A stretch of DNA of 5,263 nt from Mycobacterium sp. (GCA_023264755.1 JAHFVB010000389.1:1-5263); one strand, 5' to 3'. Counted from the first letter of the stretch, positions 1-5,263 are shown. Translations and numbers: made by a program. The notes: a model not told the origin generated them from the sequence alone.

Positions 1-678
1 TACGGCGACCCCGAGGGCGCCCACTACGAATGTTGGACCATGCTCGGCGCGTGGGCCGAGCAGACGTCGCGCCTCGAAATCGGTGCGTTGGTCACGTGCA
101 ACTCCTACCGCAATCCCGAACTGCTGGCCGACATGGCCCGCACCGTCGACAACATCTCCGGCGGACGGCTGATCCTGGGCATCGGATCGGGTTGGAAGGA
201 CCGGGACTACACCGAATACGGATACGAGTTCGGCACCGTCGGCAGCAGGCTCGACGACCTCGCGGCCGCGCTCCCCCGCATCACCGCACGGCTGGCCAAA
301 CTCAATCCGGCACCGCTGCGTGACATCCCGATCCTGATCGGTGGCCAGGGCGAACGCAAGACACTGCGCCTAGTCGCCGAGCACGCCACCATGTGGCACG
401 GCTTCACCACCGCCGAGACCTATCCCGGCAAGGCCGAGGTGCTCGACCGGCACTGTGCCGACCTGGGCCGCGACCCGGCAACCATCGAGCGGTCCGCCGG
501 TGTGGAGAACACCGGCGGGGTGGCCCGCGGAGAGGGTCGAGATGCGTTGCTGGCCAACGCCGAGGCGCTCGTCGGGCTCGGCGTCAGCCTGCTGACGGTC
601 GGCGTCAACGGACCGGACTACGACCTGAGCACCGCAGAGGCTCTGTGCCGCTGGCGCGACGAACGGGCCGGCGGCTAG
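1..678 (+). CDS. LLM-class F420-dependent oxidoreductase, 3' part (5' end outside window)
   Basis: The reading frame is open from the first base to a TAG at 676-678, giving 225 residues. The first ATG in view (position 40) lies inside conserved sequence, and codons before it (YGDPEGAHYE...) read well, so the true start is upstream of the window. The luciferase-like TIM-barrel family is shown by SGGRLILGIGSGW (157-195), preceded by NSYRNPELLADMA, and by PILIGGQGE (328-354). In this family these blocks line the cofactor and phosphate pocket; actinobacterial members use reduced coenzyme F420 for hydride transfer. The linker YGYEFGTVGSRLDDL resembles a compact mycobacterial subfamily of 'probable F420-dependent oxidoreductases' whose substrates are unknown. 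It is probably cytosolic. Fold and cofactor class are fairly sure; the substrate cannot be told. The following regulator gene is on the same strand 52 bases later, so co-transcription is possible. Confidence 0.9.
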   Translation, partial: YGDPEGAHYECWTMLGAWAEQTSRLEIGALVTCNSYRNPELLADMARTVDNISGGRLILGIGSGWKDRDYTEYGYEFGTVGSRLDDLAAALPRITARLAKLNPAPLRDIPILIGGQGERKTLRLVAEHATMWHGFTTAETYPGKAEVLDRHCADLGRDPATIERSAGVENTGGVARGEGRDALLANAEALVGLGVSLLTVGVNGPDYDLSTAEALCRWRDERAGG

Positions 679-687
679 TCCCCGAAT

Positions 688-703
688 TGGGCTTCCCACG
701 AAG
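688..703. promoter_or_regulatory. Overlapping short inverted repeats upstream of the GntR gene (possible operator)
   Basis: TGGGCTTCCCA (688-698) has 4-bp arms around a 3-base centre, and CTTC-CCAC-GAAG (692-703) overlaps it. They lie in the 52-base gap between the oxidoreductase stop and the GntR start. FadR-type GntR operators often have TGG/CCA arms around a short centre, so autoregulation is conceivable. The arms are short and could arise by chance in GC-rich DNA. Confidence 0.2.
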
Positions 704-730
704 GGTTCCGCGTGAGACACTCCACCCGGA

Positions 731-1417
731 ATGCCGAAGAACTACGGGGTCAAAGAGAAGGACCAGGTCGTCTCCCACGTCGTGAACATGGTCCTCACTG
801 GCAAGTTGCGCTCCGGAGATCGGTTGGACCGCAACGAAATCGCCGCACAGCTGGGGCTCAGCCGAGTTCCCGTGCAGGAAGCCGTCATTCAACTCGAGCA
901 TGATGGCCTCGTATCGACCCGCTATCACCGGGGCGCCTACGTGGAACGCTTCGACGAGAGCGTCCTGCTCGAGCATCACGAGTTGTACGGCGTACTCAGT
1001 GGCACCGTCTCCGCCCACGCCGCCTCCGCGCCAACCCCTGAATTCCTCACCGCGCTGGAGAACGTGCTGACGTCCTTGCGCGGCAACGTCGCACCGCGGG
1101 TCTTTCACGACAACGCCAGACACTTTCGCAAGACGGTCAACGACGCATACGCCGGCCCGCGGTTGCGCGCCGCGATTCGGGCCGCGCAGATCTTCATGCC
1201 GCCGGCCTTCTGGGCGACCCAGCAGCGCGGCCAAGACCAGTTACTCGAGTTCTACGAGGCAGAATTCGCCGCACTGTCCGACCGCGACGCCGAAGCGGCC
1301 AGGGCGGCCTGCGCCGGGCGGGCCGAACTGATGGGCCGAATCATGGTCGCCGAACTGATCCGCCGCCGGGTGCTGGGTCCAGGGTCGAACCTGCTGGCGC
1401 CGCCCACCGGACACTGA
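731..1417 (+). CDS. GntR-family transcriptional regulator, FadR/FCD type
   Basis: A 228-residue protein of usual length for the FadR subfamily. Residues about 8-72 form the winged helix-turn-helix: [22 protein letters not shown] is the classic GntR pattern, with the recognition helix at about 44-60 and the wing at 62-71 ([10 protein letters not shown]). Residues about 77-213 are alpha-helical and fit an FCD effector-binding domain. An in-frame TGA at 713-715 and no start codon between it and 731 make ATG 731 the first possible start; starting at the next Met (M20) would remove helix 1. No good Shine-Dalgarno precedes it. Two FCD metal-ligand histidines seem replaced (Y175, R197), while H131 is kept. 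These regulators usually sense small carboxylates and repress a neighbouring operon. The downstream importer, with a GntR-like palindrome in its promoter, is the likely target (inference). Confidence 0.92.
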   Translation: MPKNYGVKEKDQVVSHVVNMVLTGKLRSGDRLDRNEIAAQLGLSRVPVQEAVIQLEHDGLVSTRYHRGAYVERFDESVLLEHHELYGVLSGTVSAHAASAPTPEFLTALENVLTSLRGNVAPRVFHDNARHFRKTVNDAYAGPRLRAAIRAAQIFMPPAFWATQQRGQDQLLEFYEAEFAALSDRDAEAARAACAGRAELMGRIMVAELIRRRVLGPGSNLLAPPTGH

Positions 1418-1435
1418 AGTCGACCGCACCCTCGA

Positions 1436-1475
1436 GTCGCCCGCCGCACCGCAGCCTGAAGGTCGCCCACCGCAC
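1436..1475. repeat. 14-bp direct repeat pair upstream of importer genes
   Basis: GTCGCCCGCCGCAC (1436-1449) and GTCGCCCACCGCAC (1462-1475) match at 13 of 14 bases with start points 26 bp apart. A third partial copy, CGCCCACCG, lies at 1401-1409 in the end of the GntR gene. The pair sits in the non-coding gap upstream of the importer promoter. It may be a pair of activator or repressor half-sites, or low-complexity GC-rich sequence. Confidence 0.4.
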
Positions 1476-1494
1476 TCGGGATGAGCACAAGGGT

Positions 1495-1529
1495 TCGACT
1501 CAGCGGTAGCTACCGCTACGTTGCGAAGA
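1495..1529 (+). promoter_or_regulatory. Predicted SigA-type leaderless promoter for the ABC importer operon
   Basis: A -10 element TACGTT (1517-1522) fits the mycobacterial TANNNT pattern. TCGACT (1495-1500) fits TTGACW at five of six positions with a 16-bp spacer. The expected transcription start, seven bases after the -10, is the A of ATG 1529, so the mRNA would begin at the start codon. This agrees with the lack of a Shine-Dalgarno before 1529. The alternative start at 1481 would lie upstream of this promoter. Confidence 0.5.
1502..1517. promoter_or_regulatory. Perfect 16-bp palindrome, candidate GntR operator
   Basis: AGCGGTAGCTACCGCT equals its own reverse complement over all 16 bases. 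It fills the spacer between the predicted -35 and -10 and ends in the first base of the -10. Its core GGT-AGCT-ACC fits the general GntR operator form (N)yGT(N)xAC(N)y. A GntR-family gene ends 84 bases upstream on the same strand. Binding here would block RNA polymerase, so repression of the importer by that protein is the simplest reading (inference). Confidence 0.55.
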
Positions 1530-3307
1530 TGACTCGGTTACTCAGGGCGGCCGCGAGCACCCTGGCGGTTCTGCTGGTCGTCATGATCGGATGGGCCCCG
1601 CCGGCCGGCGCCGATGGCGACCAGTGCGCGCCACCGGGCCAGCAGAGCGCCAGCGCGCTACCGACCAACCTCGCGTCGGCGGCCAAGGGGCCAGGCGCGG
1701 ACAAGTACACGACTCCGGGCGTCGAGCCACTCGATTCGGTGAACCGAGACGCACTGGGCCTGGGCAGCCCCGGAGTGCTGACCGTCGGCACGCTGTCCGA
1801 CGCGCCACCGAGCATCTGCATCGACTCCGCGGGTCGGTTCACCGGGTTCGACAACGAACTGCTGCGCGCCATCACCGACAAGCTCGGGCTCAAGATCAAC
1901 TTCGTCGGCACCGACTTCTCCGGCCTCCTCGCGCAGGTGGCCTCCCGGCGCTTCGACGTCGGCTCGTCCTCGATCACCACCACCGACGCCCGGCGCCGCA
2001 CGGTCGGCTTCACCAACGGCTACGACTTCGGCTACTTCGCGCTGGTGGTCCCGCCTGGCTCACCCATCACCGGCTTCGACAAGCTGGCCGCGGGCCAACG
2101 CATCGGCGTGGTGCAGGGCACCGTCCAGGAGGCCTACGTCGTCGACACCCTGCATCTGGACCCGGTCAAGTTCCCCGACTACAACACCGTCTACGCCAGC
2201 CTGAAGACGCGCCAACTCGACGCCTGGGTGGCGCCCTCCCAGCAGGCCGTCGGCACCGTTCGGGCGGGCGATCCCGCGCAAATCGTCGAGAACACCTTCA
2301 GCTTGGACAACTTCGTCGCCTACGCGGTCGCCAAGGAGAACAAACCGCTGATCGACGCGCTCAACTCCGGACTCGACGCCGTGATCGCCGACGGCACCTG
2401 GGCCAGGTTGTACTCCGACTGGGTTCCGCGGGCCTTGCCGCCCGGCTGGAAGCCCGGCTCCAAGGCCGTGCCCGCACCGGTACTCCCCGACTTCGCCGCG
2501 ATCGCCGCACACCAAACCCACGCGGCCGACAACTCCGGGGTGGCCCCGAAATCCATCCTGCGGCAGCTCAAGGAGTCCTTCCTGGACTGGGGGCTCTACC
2601 AGAAGGCCATCCCCGACCTGTTCCGGACCGGGCTGCCCAACACGCTGATCCTGACCGTCAGCGCGGCCGTGATCGGCCTCGCGCTGGGCCTGCTGTTGGC
2701 GGTTGCCGGGAGTTCGCGGGCCCGGTGGCTACGTTGGCCGGCCCGCGTGTACACCGATGTCTTCCGCGGACTGCCCGAGGTGGTCATCATCCTGATCATC
2801 GGACTGGGGATCGGGCCGATCGTCGGCGGACTCACCAACAACAACCCCTACCCGCTGGGCATCGCGGCCCTCGGTTTGATGGCCACGGCCTACATCGGGG
2901 AGATCCTGCGCTCGGGCATCCAGAGTGTCGAGGCCGGTCAACTCGAGGCCGCCCGCGCACTGGGTTTCAGCCATTCGTCGTCGATGCGCCTGGTCGTCGT
3001 CCCACAAGGCATCCGCCGGGTGCTGCCCGCCCTGGTCAACCAGTTCATCTCGCTGCTCAAGGCCTCGTCGCTGGTGTACTTCCTGGGCCTGATCGCCAGC
3101 CAGCGCGAACTGTTCCAAGTCGGCCGCGATCTGAATGCCCAGACCGGCAACCTATCTCCGTTGGTGGCCGCCGGAATCTTCTACCTCGCGTTGACCATCC
3201 CGCTGACCCACCTGGTCAACTACATCGACGCGCGACTGCGGCGGGGCCGCACGACCACCGAGGCCGAGGACCCCCTGGCCCTGACCGCCACCCAGGAGCT
3301 GAACTAA
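1529..3307 (+). CDS. PAAT-family ABC importer: solute-binding protein fused to permease
   Basis: Numbered from ATG 1529 (592 residues). Residues 1-28 are a typical Sec signal (MTRLLRAAAS, hydrophobic core, cut probably after PAGA). There is no lipobox. Residues about 84-300 are a family-3 solute-binding domain (GFDNELLRAITDKLGL, then SSITTTDARRRTVGF). R155 matches the carboxylate-binding Arg; P236 stands where the ammonium-binding Asp is usual. From about 365 to 568 comes a five-helix permease, beginning TGLPNTLILTVSAA, with the ATPase-contact EAA loop EAARALG at 473-479 followed by VVVPQGIRRVLP. The fusion tethers the binding domain to the channel on the outer face of the membrane. An in-frame ATG at 1481 would add 16 residues, but it precedes the predicted promoter and gives a less typical signal peptide. 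Family is sure; substrate is unknown, by family usually a polar amino acid such as Gln or Glu. Confidence 0.92.
   Translation: MTRLLRAAASTLAVLLVVMIGWAPPAGADGDQCAPPGQQSASALPTNLASAAKGPGADKYTTPGVEPLDSVNRDALGLGSPGVLTVGTLSDAPPSICIDSAGRFTGFDNELLRAITDKLGLKINFVGTDFSGLLAQVASRRFDVGSSSITTTDARRRTVGFTNGYDFGYFALVVPPGSPITGFDKLAAGQRIGVVQGTVQEAYVVDTLHLDPVKFPDYNTVYASLKTRQLDAWVAPSQQAVGTVRAGDPAQIVENTFSLDNFVAYAVAKENKPLIDALNSGLDAVIADGTWARLYSDWVPRALPPGWKPGSKAVPAPVLPDFAAIAAHQTHAADNSGVAPKSILRQLKESFLDWGLYQKAIPDLFRTGLPNTLILTVSAAVIGLALGLLLAVAGSSRARWLRWPARVYTDVFRGLPEVVIILIIGLGIGPIVGGLTNNNPYPLGIAALGLMATAYIGEILRSGIQSVEAGQLEAARALGFSHSSSMRLVVVPQGIRRVLPALVNQFISLLKASSLVYFLGLIASQRELFQVGRDLNAQTGNLSPLVAAGIFYLALTIPLTHLVNYIDARLRRGRTTTEAEDPLALTATQELN
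3294..3298 (+). promoter_or_regulatory. Ribosome binding site for the ABC ATPase gene
   Basis: AGGAG lies eight bases before ATG 3307, inside the last codons of the upstream gene. It fixes the ATPase start and supports translation coupled to the fused permease gene. Confidence 0.75.
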
Positions 3308-4071
3308 TGCCTTCCCCGGTTCAACCAGCCGCGTCCACCCGAATCGAGCCGGTCTCCCTGACCGGCAAGGACATTCACCTGGCCTTCGGGCCGAACCAGG
3401 TGCTGCGCGGCGTCGACCTCGACGTGCCCGCAGGCACCACCACCGCGGTCATCGGACCCTCGGGTTCGGGCAAGTCGACGCTGTTGCGGACGCTGAACCG
3501 GCTCTACGAACCCGACCGCGGCGACATCCTGCTCGACGGGCGATCGGTGCTCGAGGACGACCCCGACGCGCTGCGTCAGCGCATCGGCATGGTGTTCCAA
3601 CAGTTCAACCTGTTCCCGCACAAGAGCGTGCTCGACAACGTCACGCTCGGGCCGCGCAAGCTCAAGAAGCTCTCGGCCGAAGCGGCCCGCGAGCTTGCGC
3701 TCGCCCAACTGGAACGAGTTGGGTTGCGGCACAAGGCCGATGTCCGCCCAGCCACACTGTCCGGCGGGCAGCAGCAGCGCGTCGCGATCGCCCGCGCACT
3801 GGCCATGTCGCCTCAGCTGATGTTCTTCGACGAGGCCACCTCGGCCCTCGACCCCGAACTGGTCAAGGGAATTCTTTCGCTCATCGCCGAGCTCAAGGCC
3901 GACGGGATGACCATGGTCGTCGTCACGCACGAAATGGGTTTCGCCCGGTCGACGTCGGACGCCGTGGTCTTCATGGACCGCGGCCAGGTGGTCGAGGCCG
4001 GGCCGCCGCAGCAAATCTTCGAAGCCGCCCAGACCGACCGCCTACGGCGATTCCTTTCCCAAGTGCTCTAA
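3307..4071 (+). CDS. ABC importer ATP-binding protein (PAAT/GlnQ type)
   Basis: A 254-residue cytoplasmic ATPase, the usual length for GlnQ-like subunits. All nucleotide-binding motifs are intact: Walker A GPSGSGKST (50-58), Q-loop in VFQQFNLFPH (96-105), signature LSGGQQQR (151-158), Walker B LMFFDEATSALD (171-182; catalytic E176), and the switch histidine H208 in VVTHEMGFA. VFQQFNLFPH and THEMGFA are typical of polar amino acid importers. It should dimerise and drive the fused binding-protein/permease through its EAA loop. The start overlaps the upstream stop by one base (TAATG) and has AGGAG eight bases before it, so the two genes are one transcription unit. The frame is also open far upstream (from 1591), but that part is an arginine-rich shadow of the permease gene. 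The three domains needed for an importer are all present in these two genes. Confidence 0.95.
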   Translation: MPSPVQPAASTRIEPVSLTGKDIHLAFGPNQVLRGVDLDVPAGTTTAVIGPSGSGKSTLLRTLNRLYEPDRGDILLDGRSVLEDDPDALRQRIGMVFQQFNLFPHKSVLDNVTLGPRKLKKLSAEAARELALAQLERVGLRHKADVRPATLSGGQQQRVAIARALAMSPQLMFFDEATSALDPELVKGILSLIAELKADGMTMVVVTHEMGFARSTSDAVVFMDRGQVVEAGPPQQIFEAAQTDRLRRFLSQVL

Positions 4072-4106
4072 TCCCGCTACATTCGGCTTCTGACAGTCGC
4101 CGACAG

Positions 4107-4121
4107 GTTAGACTGACAAAC
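4107..4121. promoter_or_regulatory. Imperfect 15-bp palindrome over the marR -10 (possible autoregulatory operator)
   Basis: GTTAGACTGACAAAC has the symmetric pattern GTT.G.C-x-G.C.AAC, with 10 of 14 non-central bases matching, centred on 4114. It covers the predicted -10 and reaches the expected transcription start. MarR proteins commonly bind 15-20 bp palindromes at their own promoters, so autorepression is likely but unproven. Confidence 0.35.
4109..4114 (+). promoter_or_regulatory. Predicted -10 element of a near-leaderless marR promoter
   Basis: TAGACT fits TANNNT, and its last base is eight bases before the A of ATG 4123. Transcription would start at about 4121-4123, giving a leader of zero to two bases. 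There is no Shine-Dalgarno. No convincing -35 is found at 16-18 bp spacing. Confidence 0.5.
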
Positions 4122-4122
4122 T

Positions 4123-4599
4123 ATGGTGGATACCGAGCCCCAGGTCGCTGAGCCGCAGGTCACCGAGCTTGCCGGTGAGCTACAGCAGGTGCTCTCCAAG
4201 CTGTTCTCGGTGCTGCGCCGCGGGGACTCGCGCAACGTCCCCGAGGGCGGCGCCGACCTGACGCTCGCCCAGTTGTCGATCCTGCTGACCCTGCTCGACC
4301 AGGGCCCCATCCGGATGACCGAACTCGCCGCGCACGAGCGCGTCCGCACGCCCACCACCACGGTCGCCATCCGAAGGCTCGAGAAGCTGGGCCTGGTCAA
4401 GCGCTCGCGCGATCCCTCCGACCTGCGGGCGGTGCTGGTCGACGTGACCCCGCGCGGCCTGGTCCAACACCGGGAAGCCCTGGCTACCCGGCGGGCGGCG
4501 TTGGCCGCCATGCTCAGCAAGCTGAGCGTCGAAGAGCGCGCAACGCTGGCCAAGGCGCTGGCCCCGTTGGCTCGCCTGGCCGACCAGCCCCAGAGCTAG
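4123..4599 (+). CDS. MarR-family transcriptional regulator
   Basis: A 158-residue protein of normal MarR length. An N-terminal dimerisation helix (about 12-33) leads to a winged helix-turn-helix: LTLAQLSILLTLLDQGPIRMTELAAHERV (46-74), a recognition helix at about 75-89 (RTPTTTVAIRRLEKLG), and the wing at 91-112, where RSRDPSDLRAVLVDVTPRG carries the conserved D-x-R (D100, R102). C-terminal helices (about 113-152) complete the dimer interface. It has no conserved cysteine sensor; the sequence contains no Cys, so thiol oxidation is not its signal. ATG 4123 is supported by the -10 element just upstream. The N-terminus has a small duplication, EPQVA-EPQVT. It lies 51 bases after the ABC operon and converges with ggH, so either could be a target besides itself. 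The effector and regulon cannot be read from the sequence. Confidence 0.93.
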   Translation: MVDTEPQVAEPQVTELAGELQQVLSKLFSVLRRGDSRNVPEGGADLTLAQLSILLTLLDQGPIRMTELAAHERVRTPTTTVAIRRLEKLGLVKRSRDPSDLRAVLVDVTPRGLVQHREALATRRAALAAMLSKLSVEERATLAKALAPLARLADQPQS

Positions 4600-4650
4600 T
4601 TCACTACTAGTTCCCCGCTAGGTCACCGTTGGTTCACTGCTAGGTCACCG
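4596..4650. repeat. Tandem array of five 11-bp repeats in the marR/ggH convergent gap
   Basis: Five back-to-back units: CTAGTTCACTA (4596-4606), CTAGTTCCCCG (4607-4617), CTAGGTCACCG (4618-4628), TTGGTTCACTG (4629-4639) and CTAGGTCACCG (4640-4650). The consensus is about CTAGKTCACYG, and units 3 and 5 are identical. The first unit contains the marR stop codon. The rest of the gap (4651-4689) has only a loose 6-bp inverted repeat, CCGGCG (4648-4653) with CGCCGG (4680-4685), and no T-run. Confidence 0.8.
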
Positions 4651-4689
4651 GCGCGAAACGACTGTCTCGCAACTCAATTCGCCGGACGA

Positions 4690-5263
4690 CTAGCCCAGCC
4701 AATCCAGGACTGCGGCCGCGGTCCACGACTGCTGCATGCTGCCCAGCGGCTCTCCGGAGAACGGTTCGTAGTATTCGGCGAACGTGCCATCGCTGGCCTG
4801 GCGCAGCCCCTCGCGCCGCAGGATCATCGAGCGTTCTGACCACCCCCGCCGCGCGAAGCACCAAGAGAACAGCCACGTCATCACTGGCCAGACCGGCCCC
4901 CGCCAGTACTCCCGCTGGCGGAAGTCCCGCGACACCGGCGACGTCGAAGGAATCAACGCGTACTTGAGGTCCGGATGCCCGCAGAAGCGCGGGCCCTCCA
5001 GCAGCCGAAGCAGGGTGCGCTCCTTGTCGTGCGGAAGCCCCCCACACAGCAGCGGGGCGAACTGCGCGACCGTCTCGGTGGCCACCCAGCTGTCCGCTCT
5101 TACGTCGAAATCCCTTGCCGCACCGCTACGTTCGTCGGTGGTTGCGATGACGCCAGCCCGGAAGCGCTCCGCCCAGGAATACAGATCGCGCACGTCGGCA
5201 TGCGGACGCTTGTAGTCCTCACCGATCTCGGCCAGCACCGTGCACGCCACCGACAGGATCGCC
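4690..5263 (-). CDS. ggH: Glucosylglycerate hydrolase (GH63-like), C-terminal part; 5' end outside window
   Basis: The frame is open on the minus strand from the right edge to a TAG at 4690-4692, 190 residues. It carries QREYWRGPVWPVMTWL and FAEYYEPFSGEPLGSMQQSW, typical of the GH63-type alpha/alpha-barrel hydrolases of mannosyl- and glucosylglycerate. As I recall the Mycolicibacterium hassiacum enzyme (446 residues), its catalytic base is E419, with Y375, W376 and Q434 in the active site. Counting back from the C-terminus here gives exactly E (codon 4774-4776), Y and W (4903-4908) and Q, so the spacing fits. The catalytic acid (D182) would lie outside the window. The enzyme cleaves glucosylglycerate to glucose and glycerate in the cytosol, recycling a compatible solute. 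A GTG at 5248-5250 is internal, because conserved-looking sequence continues past it. A related mannosylglycerate hydrolase is the main alternative. Confidence 0.85.
   Translation of the reverse strand, partial: AILSVACTVLAEIGEDYKRPHADVRDLYSWAERFRAGVIATTDERSGAARDFDVRADSWVATETVAQFAPLLCGGLPHDKERTLLRLLEGPRFCGHPDLKYALIPSTSPVSRDFRQREYWRGPVWPVMTWLFSWCFARRGWSERSMILRREGLRQASDGTFAEYYEPFSGEPLGSMQQSWTAAAVLDWLG

Noticed and set aside
605..1234. Minus-strand open frame opposite the GntR gene.
   Set aside because: It is complementary to a well-supported GntR/FCD coding sequence, shows no recognisable motif and overlaps the oxidoreductase end as well; a GC-driven shadow.
1601..1630. Possible lipoprotein signal with Cys33 of the binding protein.
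   Set aside because: The residues before the Cys (DGDQ) do not form a lipobox; an ordinary signal cut after PAGA, or a retained signal anchor, fits better, and the permease fusion already tethers the domain.
1591..3306. A long second open frame running through the fused permease gene and into the ATPase frame.
   Set aside because: Its translation is an Arg/Gly/Pro-rich shadow typical of a high-GC alternate frame, with no domain pattern; the overlapping binding-protein/permease frame has clear motifs and the ATPase has its own RBS and ATG at 3307.
3304..4014. Minus-strand open frame opposite the ABC ATPase.
   Set aside because: The plus strand here carries every ABC ATPase motif; the antisense translation has none.
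4090..4095. CTGACA as the -35 box of the marR promoter.
   Set aside because: It matches TTGACA at five of six bases, but the spacer to TAGACT is only 13 bp, too short for a standard SigA promoter.
4655..4673. GAAAC ... GCAAC resembling a GlnR nitrogen-regulator box near ggH.
   Set aside because: The spacing between the half-sites is three bases too long for the usual AC-n9-AC arrangement, and it lies downstream of both convergent genes rather than in a promoter.
4648..4685. CCGGCG/CGCCGG inverted repeat as an intrinsic terminator between marR and ggH.
   Set aside because: The stem is only 6 bp around a loop of 26 bases, with just a 4-bp inner stem and no T-run on either strand; too weak to call.
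4784..5215. Plus-strand open frame opposite ggH.
   Set aside because: The translation is Arg/Ser-rich without motifs, and the minus strand matches glucosylglycerate hydrolase active-site blocks.

Overview
The window looks like a chromosomal segment from a high-GC actinobacterium, most likely a rapidly growing mycobacterium (Mycolicibacterium-type). The reasons are the strongly GC-biased third codon positions, an F420-dependent luciferase-like oxidoreductase, two genes that appear to start at or next to their own transcription start (leaderless starts, common in mycobacteria), and a glucosylglycerate hydrolase of the type described from Mycolicibacterium hassiacum. No species call can be made from the sequence alone.

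Layout, left to right. (1) Positions 1-678 hold the 3' part of an F420-dependent LLM-class oxidoreductase; its start lies outside the window. (2) 731-1417 encodes a GntR/FadR-type (FCD) transcription regulator. (3) 1418-1528 is a regulatory gap with a 14-bp near-perfect direct repeat, a perfect 16-bp palindrome (1502-1517) and a TANNNT -10 element placed for a leaderless start at 1529. (4) 1529-3307 encodes an exported solute-binding protein fused to its own membrane permease, and 3307-4071 encodes the partner ATPase. The two genes share one base (TAATG), with a good ribosome binding site for the ATPase, so they form one complete polar-amino-acid-type (PAAT) importer. (5) 4123-4599 encodes a MarR-family regulator with its own near-leaderless promoter. 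(6) 4600-4689 is a convergent gap that is more than half filled by five tandem 11-bp repeats, beginning inside the marR stop codon. (7) From 4690 to the right edge, on the minus strand, lies the C-terminal part of a glucosylglycerate hydrolase (ggH).

How the parts may work together (inference). The GntR protein is the obvious candidate to bind the palindrome at the importer promoter, which has the GT-N4-AC form expected of GntR operators. The importer's binding domain keeps the carboxylate-binding Arg of the amino-acid-binding family but, by eye alignment, lacks the Asp that normally pairs with the ligand's ammonium group. The ligand may therefore be a carboxylate other than an ordinary alpha-amino acid. 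The neighbouring ggH acts on glucosylglycerate, a carboxylated compatible solute linked to nitrogen limitation in mycobacteria. A shared physiological theme is possible but not shown by the sequence. No mobile element, CRISPR array, tRNA or rRNA was seen.
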